Below are positions 26,537 to 35,015 of a stretch of 41,008 nt of DNA, in pieces; the first letter of the stretch is position 1, and each line of letters starts with the position of its first letter. The stretch is from assembly GCA_937951975.1 (NCBI GenBank), contig CALGAJ010000322.1, forward strand, positions 1 to 41,008, read 5' to 3'. The notes below the pieces were generated by a model. That model was not told the DNA's origin. It saw nothing but the letters and a program-made list of their open reading frames with translations, and did no database searches. The DNA comes from an uncultured Desulfotignum sp. Lineage in GTDB: Bacteria > Desulfobacterota > Desulfobacteria > Desulfobacterales > Desulfobacteraceae. The translations under genes were made by a program, and so were the position numbers.

Positions 26537-26650
26537 TTAAACCCTCCTTAACATTAGGTCAAAATTTTCTATGGTCCATAATTCGGTACCATCAAAAACC
26601 TTTTTGGCTTCTACCGGATTCCACAAGGTTAGAATAATAAAAATGACACC
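26537..26650 (-). pseudogene. Relic of a third BCCT transporter gene (about 30 codons)
   Basis: Just upstream of copy 2, the minus strand encodes FIILTLWNPVEAKKVFDG followed by TELWTIENFD, in a frame closed by TAG upstream and TAA downstream. This matches residues about 37-65 of BCCT copy 1 almost exactly. The DNA (about 26557-26644) is nearly identical to 24558-24645. Copy 2 itself lacks this sequence. After ENFD the frame runs LMLRRV and stops, and those codons contain the ribosome site used by copy 2. It is therefore a fragment of a copy-1-like gene left at a recombination point. Confidence 0.85.
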
Positions 26651-26686
26651 CTTCTAAAAATCCGCACAATTGAGATTGCCGATTAT

Positions 26687-27076
26687 TTATTTTACAGTCA
26701 ATACCGGACAATGGGCCTCTAAAATGATATACTGGGCCGTGGATCCGAAGACCATCTTTTCCACCTTGGACCTTTTTTTGATTCCGATGATGATCTCATC
26801 CACATCCTTTTCATAGGCATACTGGACAATATCCTCTCCCGCTGCCAGTCCCCGGATCAGAATATGGACTTCACTGTCGATGCCATGTTTCTTGAACACC
26901 TCCTGCCGGATTTCATTGAGCCGGTGCTCCAGTTCCCGGATCTCCCGTTCTTTGGTATCCGGAGCGCAGGTTCGAACCAGATACACATAGGCCTTGGATT
27001 CTTTGGCCCGTTTCAGGGCCTTGTCCAGCACCTTGGAAGTGGACGTGTTCTTGTCATAGGCAACAAGTATCTTCAT
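26687..27076 (-). CDS. Universal stress protein (UspA family)
   Basis: Single Usp domain of 129 residues. It begins MKILVAYDKN and ends with the nucleotide-binding-type segment VFGSTAQYIILEAHCPVLTV. The glycine pattern before it (GIKKRSKVEKMVFGS) is close to the ATP-binding G-2X-G-9X-G(S/T) pattern but lacks the second Gly, so ATP binding is uncertain. AGAGAGAA precedes the ATG. It lies between the etfA terminator and the BCCT genes. Usp proteins are often found beside transporters and may modulate them; here that is inference. Confidence 0.88.
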   Translation of the reverse strand: MKILVAYDKNTSTSKVLDKALKRAKESKAYVYLVRTCAPDTKEREIRELEHRLNEIRQEVFKKHGIDSEVHILIRGLAAGEDIVQYAYEKDVDEIIIGIKKRSKVEKMVFGSTAQYIILEAHCPVLTVK

Positions 27077-27138
27077 GACGATTCTCTCTTATGTTGATTT
27101 GGTTGATTATCCCGGCCTGCCGGCAGCTTTTCCCTGAC

Positions 27139-27177
27139 AAAAACGCCGGGGTCTTTTTCCAAGACCCCGGCGTTTTT
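27139..27177. terminator. Strong hairpin terminator after etfA
   Basis: A perfect 17-base stem (27139-27155 with 27161-27177) with a 5-base loop, GC-rich in the middle, with A-runs and T-runs at its ends. It sits 11 bases beyond the etfA stop on the minus strand and separates the Liv/dehydrogenase/ETF genes from the stress protein gene. Confidence 0.92.
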
Positions 27178-27187
27178 AGATGTCAGA

Positions 27188-28123
27188 TCATAACTTTTCG
27201 GTCAATACAGGGACCACCTCAAAGATGTCCCCCACAATGCCGTAGTCACATTTGGCAAAAATCGGGGCATCCTTGTCCTCGTTGATGGCCACGATCACCT
27301 TGGAGGTTTTCATTCCGGCGAAATGCTGCACCGCGCCGGAAACCCCGCAGGCGATATACAGTCTGGGAGACACGGTTTTCCCGGTCTGGCCCACCTGCAT
27401 GGAATGGGGCGCGTACCCCGCATCCACTGCTGCCCGGGAGGCACCGACAGCCGCACCCATCTTGGCAGCGCAGTCTTCCAGCATCTTGTAGTTTTCCGCT
27501 GCTTTGATGGCCCGGCCTCCGGTGATGATGATCGGTGCTTCCGTGAGATCAATCTTGTCGGAATCTCCCTTTTTCACTTCTTTGATCACCAGTTTGCCCG
27601 GATCGGTCACGTCGGCGGAGAACTCTGCAGTTTCCCCGGCGGCCGGGGCCGGCTTGGCCTCAATGGCATTGGGCCGCACCGTGGCCAGAAACACGTTTGC
27701 ATCCACTTTAAGGGTGGCAAAGGTTTTGCCGGAAAAATGAGATTTTTTAGCTGTTTTCGCTTCCACATCCAGGGCCACACAGTCGGACACCAGGGGCAGA
27801 TCCATGGCTGCTGCAAGGCGTGCGAACAGGTCTTTGCCGGCAGCGGATGCCGTTCCCAGCAGCGCGGTCAGATCAAATTCTCTGACAGCGGCAGCCAGGG
27901 CTTCGGCCAGCAGGTCCGGTGAGGCGGTGACATCCCCGCCGGATGCCGAGAGCTTCACGATTTTTGCCGCGCCATACTCCGCCAGTTTGTCCTTCAGGGC
28001 CGACGGATCGGCACCGGTCACCAGAGCAATGATTTCCTGGCCCTGTGCAGCGGTCATCACTCCCAGCGATGTGTCCTTGACGGTTCCGTTTTCAGTTTCT
28101 ATCAATATGCCAGTCCTGGCCAT
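27188..28123 (-). CDS. etfA: Electron transfer flavoprotein alpha subunit
   Basis: Alpha subunit of ETF, 311 residues, which carries the FAD that accepts electrons from flavin dehydrogenases. The C-terminal FAD domain shows the family signature RLYIACGVSGAVQHFAGM, then VIVAINEDKDAPIF and YGIVGDIFEVVP. The N-terminal domain is normal length. AAGGAGAG precedes the ATG. It lies 18 bases after etfB and next to the dimethylglycine-dehydrogenase-like gene, so it most likely passes electrons from methylamine oxidation to the quinone pool through a membrane ETF dehydrogenase not seen here. Confidence 0.95.
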   Translation of the reverse strand: MARTGILIETENGTVKDTSLGVMTAAQGQEIIALVTGADPSALKDKLAEYGAAKIVKLSASGGDVTASPDLLAEALAAAVREFDLTALLGTASAAGKDLFARLAAAMDLPLVSDCVALDVEAKTAKKSHFSGKTFATLKVDANVFLATVRPNAIEAKPAPAAGETAEFSADVTDPGKLVIKEVKKGDSDKIDLTEAPIIITGGRAIKAAENYKMLEDCAAKMGAAVGASRAAVDAGYAPHSMQVGQTGKTVSPRLYIACGVSGAVQHFAGMKTSKVIVAINEDKDAPIFAKCDYGIVGDIFEVVPVLTEKL

Positions 28124-28141
28124 AACAATACTCTCCTTGTT

Positions 28142-28912
28142 TTATAAAACCTTTTCATCTTCCTTGAGAACCCGGATCAGCTCAGTGACCTGTTCTTCCA
28201 CGGATCCTTCGATCATCTTGGCGCCTGATCTTTCCGGCACCGGCTCCAGTTTTTCCAGGGTCACGGCTCGGGCCGCAGCATCGATTCCCAGATCCGCCAG
28301 ACTCATCTGGTCGATTTTCTTTTTCTTGGCTTTCATGATATCGGGAAACTTGGGATATCTGGGTTCGTTCAATCCTTTGGTGGCCCCGATCACGCACGGC
28401 AGTTTCATTTCAATCACCTGCTTATCACCGCCGCCCACTTCCAGTTCAGCCACGGCATTACCGCCGTCCACGGTCAATTTGCTGACTTCATTGACCACGG
28501 GCACACCCAGATACCCGGCCAGCCGGTACTGGGTCTGAAAGGTCTCGGAATCCACGGATCCCTTGCCCGTGAATATGAGATCCGGCAGCCCGTCTTTTTC
28601 CATGGCTGCTTTCAGGGCCTTGGCCGTCAGGGTTGCATCCAGAAACTGGCTGTCCGTGGTCACCAGAATCCCTCTTTCCGCCCCCATGGCCAGGGCCGAC
28701 CGGATGGTGGCGTCTGCCTCGGGTTTACCCACGGTGACGATCACCACCTCACCGCCGTTTTTCTCCGCCAGTTTGACCGCCTCTTCAATCCCGTATTCAT
28801 CATACGGGTTGACCACAAACTTGATTTCCGAATCCTTGAATCCGGCATCTCCTTCAATTTTGATGGTAGCGGCCGTGTCCGGCACATGTTTCACACACAC
28901 ACAGATTTTCAT
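28142..28912 (-). CDS. etfB: Electron transfer flavoprotein beta subunit
   Basis: Beta subunit of ETF, 256 residues, beginning MKICVCVKHVPDT and containing VVNPYDEYGIEEAV and FTGKGSVDSETFQT. AMP or FAD binding is expected in this subunit; bifurcating ETFs carry a second FAD here. The sequence alone, read by eye, does not settle which type this is. It stands between the 806-residue flavoprotein and etfA on the same strand with short gaps, which fits a dedicated electron acceptor for dimethylglycine or sarcosine oxidation. Confidence 0.95.
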   Translation of the reverse strand: MKICVCVKHVPDTAATIKIEGDAGFKDSEIKFVVNPYDEYGIEEAVKLAEKNGGEVVIVTVGKPEADATIRSALAMGAERGILVTTDSQFLDATLTAKALKAAMEKDGLPDLIFTGKGSVDSETFQTQYRLAGYLGVPVVNEVSKLTVDGGNAVAELEVGGGDKQVIEMKLPCVIGATKGLNEPRYPKFPDIMKAKKKKIDQMSLADLGIDAAARAVTLEKLEPVPERSGAKMIEGSVEEQVTELIRVLKEDEKVL

Positions 28913-28936
28913 ATCTTAACCCTCAAACTATCGATG

Positions 28937-31357
28937 TTAACTTTTCATTTTTTCGTTTTTTGGATCATACAGGGGCATGGCTGAGACAACAGCACTGCGT
29001 TTGCGGCCCAGTATCTCCACTTCCAGCCGGGTTCCCTCTTTGGCGTGTTCCGGCGGCACATACCCCAGGGCAATGCTTTTTTCCACCCGGTGACCGTACC
29101 CGCCGGACGAGGTCATGCCCACCCGTTCTTCGCCCGCGAAAATCGGGTTGTACCCGAAGGCATCGGAATCCTTGACATCCACCACCAGGCACACCAGTTT
29201 TCTGGGAATGCCTTCGCTTTTCTGTTTTTCCAGGCCTTTTTTGCCGATGAACTCCTTGTCCATTTTCACGGTCCAGGCCACATTGGTTTCCAGGGGAGTG
29301 TGATGCACATTCATTTCGCTCTTCCATGCCAGATACCCTTTTTCCAGGCGCATGGAATCCATGGCATGCATGCCGATGAGCCGGATGTCCGCATCCGCGC
29401 CGGCATTCATGAGATCATGGTACAGCGTGATCTGATGCTGGATGGGATGAAAGATCTCAAATCCCAGTTCCCCTACATAGTTCATGCGGTTCACCCGGCA
29501 CTTGGTCCGGCCCACGAAAATCTCTTTGGAGGTTCCGAATTTGAACGCTTCGCCGGACACGTCATCGTAGGCCACTTTGGCCAGAACCTCCCGGGATTTG
29601 GGACCCACCACCACCAGACATCCCATCTGGTAGGTGAGATCCTCCATGCCCACCGACCCGTCTGTGGGAAGGTTTTCCAGCATCCAGTGCTGATCATGTT
29701 TTTTCCCCACAGACGCGGTCACGCAGAAGAACTCGTTTTCATTGACCCGGGTCACGGTCATGTCGGTCTTGAAATTGCCGTTGTGGTCCAGCATGGGGCT
29801 TAACGCAATCCGGCCGTCTTTTTCCGGCACTTTCTGGCAGGTCATGTTGTTGAGCCAGGCTTTGGCGCCGGGCCCGGAAATCTTTGTCTTGGCAAACCGG
29901 GTCAGATCGATGATGCCCACTTTTTCCATCACATGCTTGCACTCGGCGCCCACATGCTTGAAGGCATTGGACCGTCTCCAGGAAGGTTCTTCATACCCGT
30001 CTTCTCCCTTGGGCGGGAAATAGTTGGGGCATTCCCAGCCGTAATAGTCGCCGAACACCGCATTGGCCTGTTTCTGATATTCATAGATCGGGCTGGTGCG
30101 GTTGGGCCGGGCCGCATCCCGGAACTCGTTGGGATAGATGGTGGAATAGAGACGCGGATAGGTGTCCGCGATCTTTTCGGTGTTGTAGGCCCAGTTGGCA
30201 TAGGAGCCATACCGCCTGGAATCCATGGGCCACAGATCGATCTCCGGTTCTCCGTTCATGATCCACCCGGCCAGGTAGTGCCCGATGCCGCCGGCCTGGG
30301 TGATGCCGAAGCTGTATCCGCAGGCATGGTAGAAGTTCTTCAGAGGCGCGGCCGGTCCCACCAGGGGATCGCCGTTGGGGGTGTAGGTGATGGGACCGGC
30401 GGTGATGTGCTTGAACCCGGTGTCCCCCAGAATCGGGAACCGGTCGATACCGGCCTGAATGCAGTCGGCAATGTTGTCCAGATCCGGATTCAGTTCCTCC
30501 TGGGCATAATCCCAGGGCACGCCGTTGCGTTTCCACTGCTGGCCGTTGGCTTCATACATCCCCAGAATCAGGGAATCCATTTCCTGGCGCAGGTAAATGG
30601 ATTTGTCCGGATCACGCACCAGGGGCAGGTATCCTTCGGCCTCGTCAATGGCCTGGATCTTTTCATACAGAATATGGGTATGGGCAATGGCGATGGAGGG
30701 AATTTCCAGACCCGCCATCTTCGCCACCTCAGGTGCCCACAGGCCGGCGGCGTTCACCACATGTTCACAGGTGATGTCGCCTTTGTCGGTTTTCACCACC
30801 CATTCGCCGTTGTCTTTCTGATAAATCCCGGTCACCCGGGTGTGCAGGTTGAATTCCACCCCGTTCTGCCGGGCCCCCTTGGCCATGGCCTGGGTCACGG
30901 AGTTGGGGTCCACATCCCCGTCATCCGGCCAGTACAGGCCGCCGATCAACCCGTCAATCTCCATATACGGATGCAGTTTTTTCATCTCTTCCGGGGTCAC
31001 ATAAGACACATCCAGGCCCAGACACCGGTTCATGGAATAGGCATATCCCAGCTCATCCATCCGGCCCGGGTTGTCCGCGGTCCGGATGGAACCGGTGGTA
31101 TGCCAGCCGGCCGGCTGACCGGTTTCTTTTTCCAGTTCCTTGTAAATCTCGATGCTTTTCTTGTTCACCTGGGTGCCGTAGAAATTGGAATGGAAAAAAG
31201 ACACGTTTCCAGCGGCCATCCAGGTGGATCCGGAAGTCAGTTCATGTTTTTCCACCAGCACCACATCGTCTTTCCAGCCATATTTTGCCAGGTGATACGC
31301 CACGGAGACGCCGATAACGCCCCCACCGATCACAACCGCTCTTGCTTGTGTTTTCAT
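28937..31357 (-). CDS. Dimethylglycine/sarcosine dehydrogenase-like flavoprotein (DAO + GcvT-like domains)
   Basis: Two-domain enzyme of 806 residues that would oxidatively demethylate dimethylglycine or sarcosine, passing electrons to ETF and one-carbon units to tetrahydrofolate. The N-terminal FAD oxidoreductase domain (about 1-390) starts VVIGGGVIGVSVAYHLA. The FAO_M-type linker and the GcvT-like folate domain follow (about 430-800, with YVGELGFEIFHP and MRLEKGYLAWKSEM). It aligns with mammalian DMGDH along its length as I remember it. The residue that carries covalent FAD there (His in STWHAAG) is Met here (STWMAAG). AAAGGAGA precedes the ATG. The livM remnant precedes it and etfB follows. 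Dimethylglycine versus sarcosine is not settled. Confidence 0.9.
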   Translation of the reverse strand: MKTQARAVVIGGGVIGVSVAYHLAKYGWKDDVVLVEKHELTSGSTWMAAGNVSFFHSNFYGTQVNKKSIEIYKELEKETGQPAGWHTTGSIRTADNPGRMDELGYAYSMNRCLGLDVSYVTPEEMKKLHPYMEIDGLIGGLYWPDDGDVDPNSVTQAMAKGARQNGVEFNLHTRVTGIYQKDNGEWVVKTDKGDITCEHVVNAAGLWAPEVAKMAGLEIPSIAIAHTHILYEKIQAIDEAEGYLPLVRDPDKSIYLRQEMDSLILGMYEANGQQWKRNGVPWDYAQEELNPDLDNIADCIQAGIDRFPILGDTGFKHITAGPITYTPNGDPLVGPAAPLKNFYHACGYSFGITQAGGIGHYLAGWIMNGEPEIDLWPMDSRRYGSYANWAYNTEKIADTYPRLYSTIYPNEFRDAARPNRTSPIYEYQKQANAVFGDYYGWECPNYFPPKGEDGYEEPSWRRSNAFKHVGAECKHVMEKVGIIDLTRFAKTKISGPGAKAWLNNMTCQKVPEKDGRIALSPMLDHNGNFKTDMTVTRVNENEFFCVTASVGKKHDQHWMLENLPTDGSVGMEDLTYQMGCLVVVGPKSREVLAKVAYDDVSGEAFKFGTSKEIFVGRTKCRVNRMNYVGELGFEIFHPIQHQITLYHDLMNAGADADIRLIGMHAMDSMRLEKGYLAWKSEMNVHHTPLETNVAWTVKMDKEFIGKKGLEKQKSEGIPRKLVCLVVDVKDSDAFGYNPIFAGEERVGMTSSGGYGHRVEKSIALGYVPPEHAKEGTRLEVEILGRKRSAVVSAMPLYDPKNEKMKS

Positions 31358-31388
31358 AGTTGTTCTCTCTCCTTTGTTGTTTTATACA

Positions 31389-32389
31389 CTATGCGTTTGC
31401 TTCTCTGCCGTTTAAAAAATACCGCAGCGCCCGGTTTTTGGGCTGCCGTATATGGGTATCGTAAAAATAAGAAAATCCCCCGGGGTAATAGATCATCACC
31501 AGAATCAGCACCAGGGCGTAAATGACCAGGTTCAGCCCGGGCAGATTCGACAGGGTGGACCGCACGATCTCCATGAGAAATATGAAGGGGAACGCCACCA
31601 CGGCCCCGCCCCACAAACTTCCCCGGCCACCGATATAAGCCACGGCCAGAATTTCCACGGTCTTGGATGTATGCATCATATCCGGAGTCAGAATGCCGTA
31701 AAAATGGGCATAATATCCCCCCAGCACCCCGGCGATGGCACAGGACATGGTGAAATTGAACACCCGGTAAAATACCGGGTCTATGCCGGAAGTTCTCGCC
31801 GCATCCATGTTCTGCCCGATGGCCTGGAATGCCAGGCCCATTTTCGACCGCACCACCCATTTGCATACCAGGTATGTAAGATATACCAGAATGATGATCA
31901 AAAAATAAAACGGGACATTGGATTCCGTTTCAAACAGTCGCGGAGTTCTGAGACCCAGAGGTCCCCGGGTCAGCCAGACCATCTTGATGGCCAGCCCCAT
32001 CATTGCCAGGCCGAAAAACCAGGATAGACAGGCGGCAAAAATACCCCGCAGGCGCAAGGAAATCATGCCGATGATCAAACCGAGGATTGCTGAAGAAATG
32101 CCTCCCACCACCATAGTGATCCGGAGGTGTATCCCCCGGTGCCCGCCACGGCCATATACCCGAAATTGACGATGTTGATGAATCCGGCCGTAAAATCGAA
32201 CCCCACGCTCATGGCCGCCACAAACCCGCAGTAGATCAGCCATCTGAGCATGTATTCCTGGTTGAAAGGCGGGATAAACGGCAGCACCAGCAGCAGAATC
32301 AGTCCGGCCAACCCGATGGGCGTCAGGCACAGCTTGTCCAGGACCCTGTCAAAGGCATTCATTTGAAGCTCATTTTTTATCGTATCCAT
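31389..32389 (-). pseudogene. livM: Branched-chain-type ABC permease LivM, frameshifted
   Basis: Second permease of the Liv-type importer, broken into two frames. The first part (ATG at 32387-32389 after AAGGAGACAGT) encodes the start through FGYMAVAGTGGYTSG and then runs to a stop at 32075-32077. The family sequence resumes in another frame with TMVVGGISSAILG and LRLRGIFAA and ends normally at 31389. The switch is near 32110-32130. Compared with usual LivM proteins, about ten residues between GYTS and LRLRG are also missing, so the event looks like a deletion of roughly 29-31 bases, not a single-base slip. Sequencing or assembly error remains possible. If real, the importer lacks a working second permease. 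Confidence 0.85.
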
Positions 32390-32412
32390 ACTGTCTCCTT
32401 ATCTGCTGGGCT

Positions 32413-33441
32413 CTATTTATCCAGGACACCGCGGACATCAGATCCGAAGATTCCGCTGGGTTTGAAAATCAGAATGAGCATGATCAACGCCGAGGGCACC
32501 ACAAAGTCCCAGCCGGCCCCCACATACTCCACCGTGATGACCTTGAGCAGCGCCACCATGAAGGCCCCGGCCACGGCGCCCAGGATATTGCCCAGGCCCG
32601 ACAGGATGACCACGAACCAGGCCATGTAAAGCGGTTCCAGTCCCACGGTGGGATAGGAGGGATACATGAACAGCAGGCTGCCGCCGGCCACGGCCGCCAG
32701 GGCACAGGCCAGGGAAATGGTGAGCATCACGATCTTTTCGATGTCAATACCCACGATCTCGGCCCCGGTAATATCCTGGGACACAGCCCGGATAGCCATG
32801 CCGGTCCGGGTGTAGGTCATGAACAGATAAAACAGCGCCACGATCACCGCAGATATGACAAACGCCATGGCCCGGTCCTTTGAGATATACACATCGGCGA
32901 TGGATACGGGCATGCCCTGCCAGTATCCCACAATACCCTTGAAATCCGCGCCGAAAATCAGCTGGTGCAGATTGACCAGCAGCACACTTACACCCACGGT
33001 CAAAAGAAAGGAGTTCATGACCCAGTTGTCCGTGGAGCGCCGGCGCAAAGGCCCGAACACCAGTTTCTCAGAAATGATGCCCGCAATCGCACCGCCGATC
33101 ATGGCCCCTAAAATGGCGATGATCGGACCGAAGGTGACCAGCCAGGATTCCGGATGCTCCATAATGAACGCGCTGATGGGGGTAAAGATATAATAGGCGG
33201 TCAGGGAGCCGATCATGAAATACTCCCCATGGGCGAACATGGGGATGTTCAACACCCCCAGCATCAGGGTCAGACCGGTGGCCACCAGGGCAAGCATCCC
33301 CCCGGTCACCACCACATTCACCAGTACATAAGGGCCGGACTGAACAGTGGCAATGACCGCTACCACCACTGCGGTGACAATGGAAATGCCCGGCGCTGTC
33401 CGCATCCAGAACCATGGGCCGGCTAACATATTTTTTGACAT
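32413..33441 (-). CDS. livH: Branched-chain-type ABC permease LivH
   Basis: Inner-membrane permease of 342 residues with about eight hydrophobic segments, from the hydrophobic amino acid uptake (HAAT) family. Typical segments are LNIPMFAHGEYFMIGSLTAYY and the cytoplasmic loop TGMAIRAVSQDITGAEIVGID. It is longer than E. coli LivH by an extra N-terminal segment. AAGGTGGGAG precedes the ATG. It lies between livF and livM. In this setting the substrate could be a betaine, dimethylglycine or an amino acid, not necessarily leucine or valine. Confidence 0.92.
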   Translation of the reverse strand: MSKNMLAGPWFWMRTAPGISIVTAVVVAVIATVQSGPYVLVNVVVTGGMLALVATGLTLMLGVLNIPMFAHGEYFMIGSLTAYYIFTPISAFIMEHPESWLVTFGPIIAILGAMIGGAIAGIISEKLVFGPLRRRSTDNWVMNSFLLTVGVSVLLVNLHQLIFGADFKGIVGYWQGMPVSIADVYISKDRAMAFVISAVIVALFYLFMTYTRTGMAIRAVSQDITGAEIVGIDIEKIVMLTISLACALAAVAGGSLLFMYPSYPTVGLEPLYMAWFVVILSGLGNILGAVAGAFMVALLKVITVEYVGAGWDFVVPSALIMLILIFKPSGIFGSDVRGVLDK

Positions 33442-33464
33442 GACGTTATTTCTCCCACCTTTGA

Positions 33465-34172
33465 TTAAACACCCAAAAAGACCTTTCGAACATAACTGTC
33501 TTCAGCCAGATCCGCACTTTTGCCTTCCAGAACGATTTTTCCGTTTTCCAGCACATATCCCCGGTGGGTGACGGCCAGGGTTTTGGTCACATTCTGTTCC
33601 ACCAGCAGTATCGTCACCCCGTTTTTCATCAGCACGTCCAGGGATTCAAACACATTGGCGGTCAGCTGGGGGGCCAGACCGAAAGACGGCTCATCCACCA
33701 GCATCAGGGAAGGATCGGACATCATGCCCCTTCCGATGGCCAGCATCTTACGCTCACCGCCGGACATGGTACCGGCCAGCTGTTTTTTCCTTTCCGCCAG
33801 ACGGGGGAACAGTTCAAACACGAACTCCAACCGCTCGTTCTGCCGTTTCTTTTCTTTGATGTTATAGGCGCCCATATACAAATTTTCCTGCACCGTCATG
33901 TTGACAAACAGATTCATTTCTTCGGACACAAAGGCAATCCCTTTTCTGGAAACATCCGAGCCGCTCAATCCGGTGATATCTTCACCATTGAACATCACCC
34001 GGCCGCTCATGGGAGAAAGCAGGCCGGCAACGGTTTTCATGAACGTGCTTTTCCCCGCACCATTGGGGCCGACGATTCCCACATATTCCCCTTTGTTAAT
34101 ATGCAGCGACACATCCCGCAGGATCTGCAAGTACCCATACCCGGCATTCAGATTGGTGACTTCTAACAGCAT
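33465..34172 (-). CDS. livF: Branched-chain-type ABC ATPase LivF
   Basis: Cytoplasmic ATPase of about 235 residues. Walker A GPNGAGKST, signature MSGGERKML, Walker B LMLVDEPSFGL and the C-terminal LAEDSYVRKVFLGV of LivF proteins are all present. An upstream extension of the frame has no homology. The ATG at 34170-34172 (MLLEVTNLNAGYG) with GGAG five bases before it is the better start. It works as a pair with the LivG-type ATPase upstream. Confidence 0.93.
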   Translation of the reverse strand: MLLEVTNLNAGYGYLQILRDVSLHINKGEYVGIVGPNGAGKSTFMKTVAGLLSPMSGRVMFNGEDITGLSGSDVSRKGIAFVSEEMNLFVNMTVQENLYMGAYNIKEKKRQNERLEFVFELFPRLAERKKQLAGTMSGGERKMLAIGRGMMSDPSLMLVDEPSFGLAPQLTANVFESLDVLMKNGVTILLVEQNVTKTLAVTHRGYVLENGKIVLEGKSADLAEDSYVRKVFLGV

Positions 34173-34200
34173 AAGCACTCCATTATATTTTCTAGTACCA

Positions 34201-34929
34201 TTATTTGTCCGCCTCATCACCAAGGTAGGCCCTTGCCACGGTGGGATCATTGGCCACTTCCTGGGTGGGACCTTCAGCAATTTTTGTGCCGAACTGAATG
34301 CACAGAAGCCGGTTGCAGACCGCCATGATCAACTGCATGATATGTTCGATCATGAGAATGGAAATGCCTTTATCACTGATTTTATTGATAATTCTCATGA
34401 TATCCTTGAGCTCCCCTTCGCTCAGTCCGGACGCCATCTCATCCATGAACAGCAGCTTTGGATCAGATGCCAGGGCACGGGCCAGGTCCAGACGCTTGAG
34501 CTGTACCGTGTTCAGATGTTCGGCCACCACGGTTTCAGCCAGCGGAAATTCCACAAACGCCAGCATGTCCCGGGCATGGGCGGCCGGATCCTTGATTCTG
34601 CCGGAGGTATTGCCGAAAATAGCAGCGGTCATCACACTCTCAATGGCCGTCATCTTGGGAAACGGGCTGGGGATCTGAAACGTGCGGGATAACCCCAGGC
34701 GGCACATTTTTTCAGGTGCCAGGCCGGTGGTCTCCTTGCCGAACATCGTGACCTTCCCGGATGTGGGCGGATTCAGGCCGGAGATCGCATTGATGAACGT
34801 GGTCTTCCCGGCCCCGTTGGGTCCGATCAAGCCCACGACATCACCCTGATTGATGGTCATGGAGACGGCATTCACAGCTGTCAGCCCACCAAATTTTTTG
34901 GTCAGGTTCTGGGTTTCCAATACAATCAC
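34201..34929 (-). CDS. livG: Branched-chain-type ABC ATPase LivG
   Basis: Cytoplasmic ATPase of 242 residues with Walker A GPNGAGKTT and the LivG C-terminus (PTQEVANDPTVARAYLG). The signature is unusual: where most LivG proteins have LSYGQ, this one has LNTVQLKRLD, and Walker B reads LLFMDEM instead of LLLDEP. A subgroup of LivG-like ATPases has comparable changes, so this need not mean loss of function. It starts with GTG (34927-34929) preceded by TAAGGAA. It is separated from livJ by a hairpin that probably reduces read-through. Confidence 0.9.
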   Translation of the reverse strand: MIVLETQNLTKKFGGLTAVNAVSMTINQGDVVGLIGPNGAGKTTFINAISGLNPPTSGKVTMFGKETTGLAPEKMCRLGLSRTFQIPSPFPKMTAIESVMTAAIFGNTSGRIKDPAAHARDMLAFVEFPLAETVVAEHLNTVQLKRLDLARALASDPKLLFMDEMASGLSEGELKDIMRIINKISDKGISILMIEHIMQLIMAVCNRLLCIQFGTKIAEGPTQEVANDPTVARAYLGDEADK

Positions 34930-34964
34930 GTCGGTATATTCCTTACATTAAATCGCGTTGAAAC

Positions 34965-34999
34965 AAACAGAGGATTGAAAAAATTTCAATCCTCTGTTT
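34965..34999 (-). terminator. Hairpin between livJ and livG
   Basis: A perfect 16-base stem (34965-34980 with 34984-34999) with a 3-base loop lies 17 bases past the livJ stop, with a T-rich tail on the minus strand. Such intra-operon hairpins commonly lower expression of the membrane components relative to the abundant binding protein. Confidence 0.75.
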
Positions 35000-35015
35000 T
35001 CAGGATCATTGCCTG

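Noticed and set aside
29933..31525. 530-codon plus-strand frame opposite the dehydrogenase gene
   Set aside because: Antisense to a well-conserved flavoprotein and without recognisable motifs or ribosome site.
31354..31866. 170-codon minus-strand frame overlapping the end of livM
   Set aside because: It lies in a different frame from the conserved LivM sequence; only the frame ending at 31389 matches the family.
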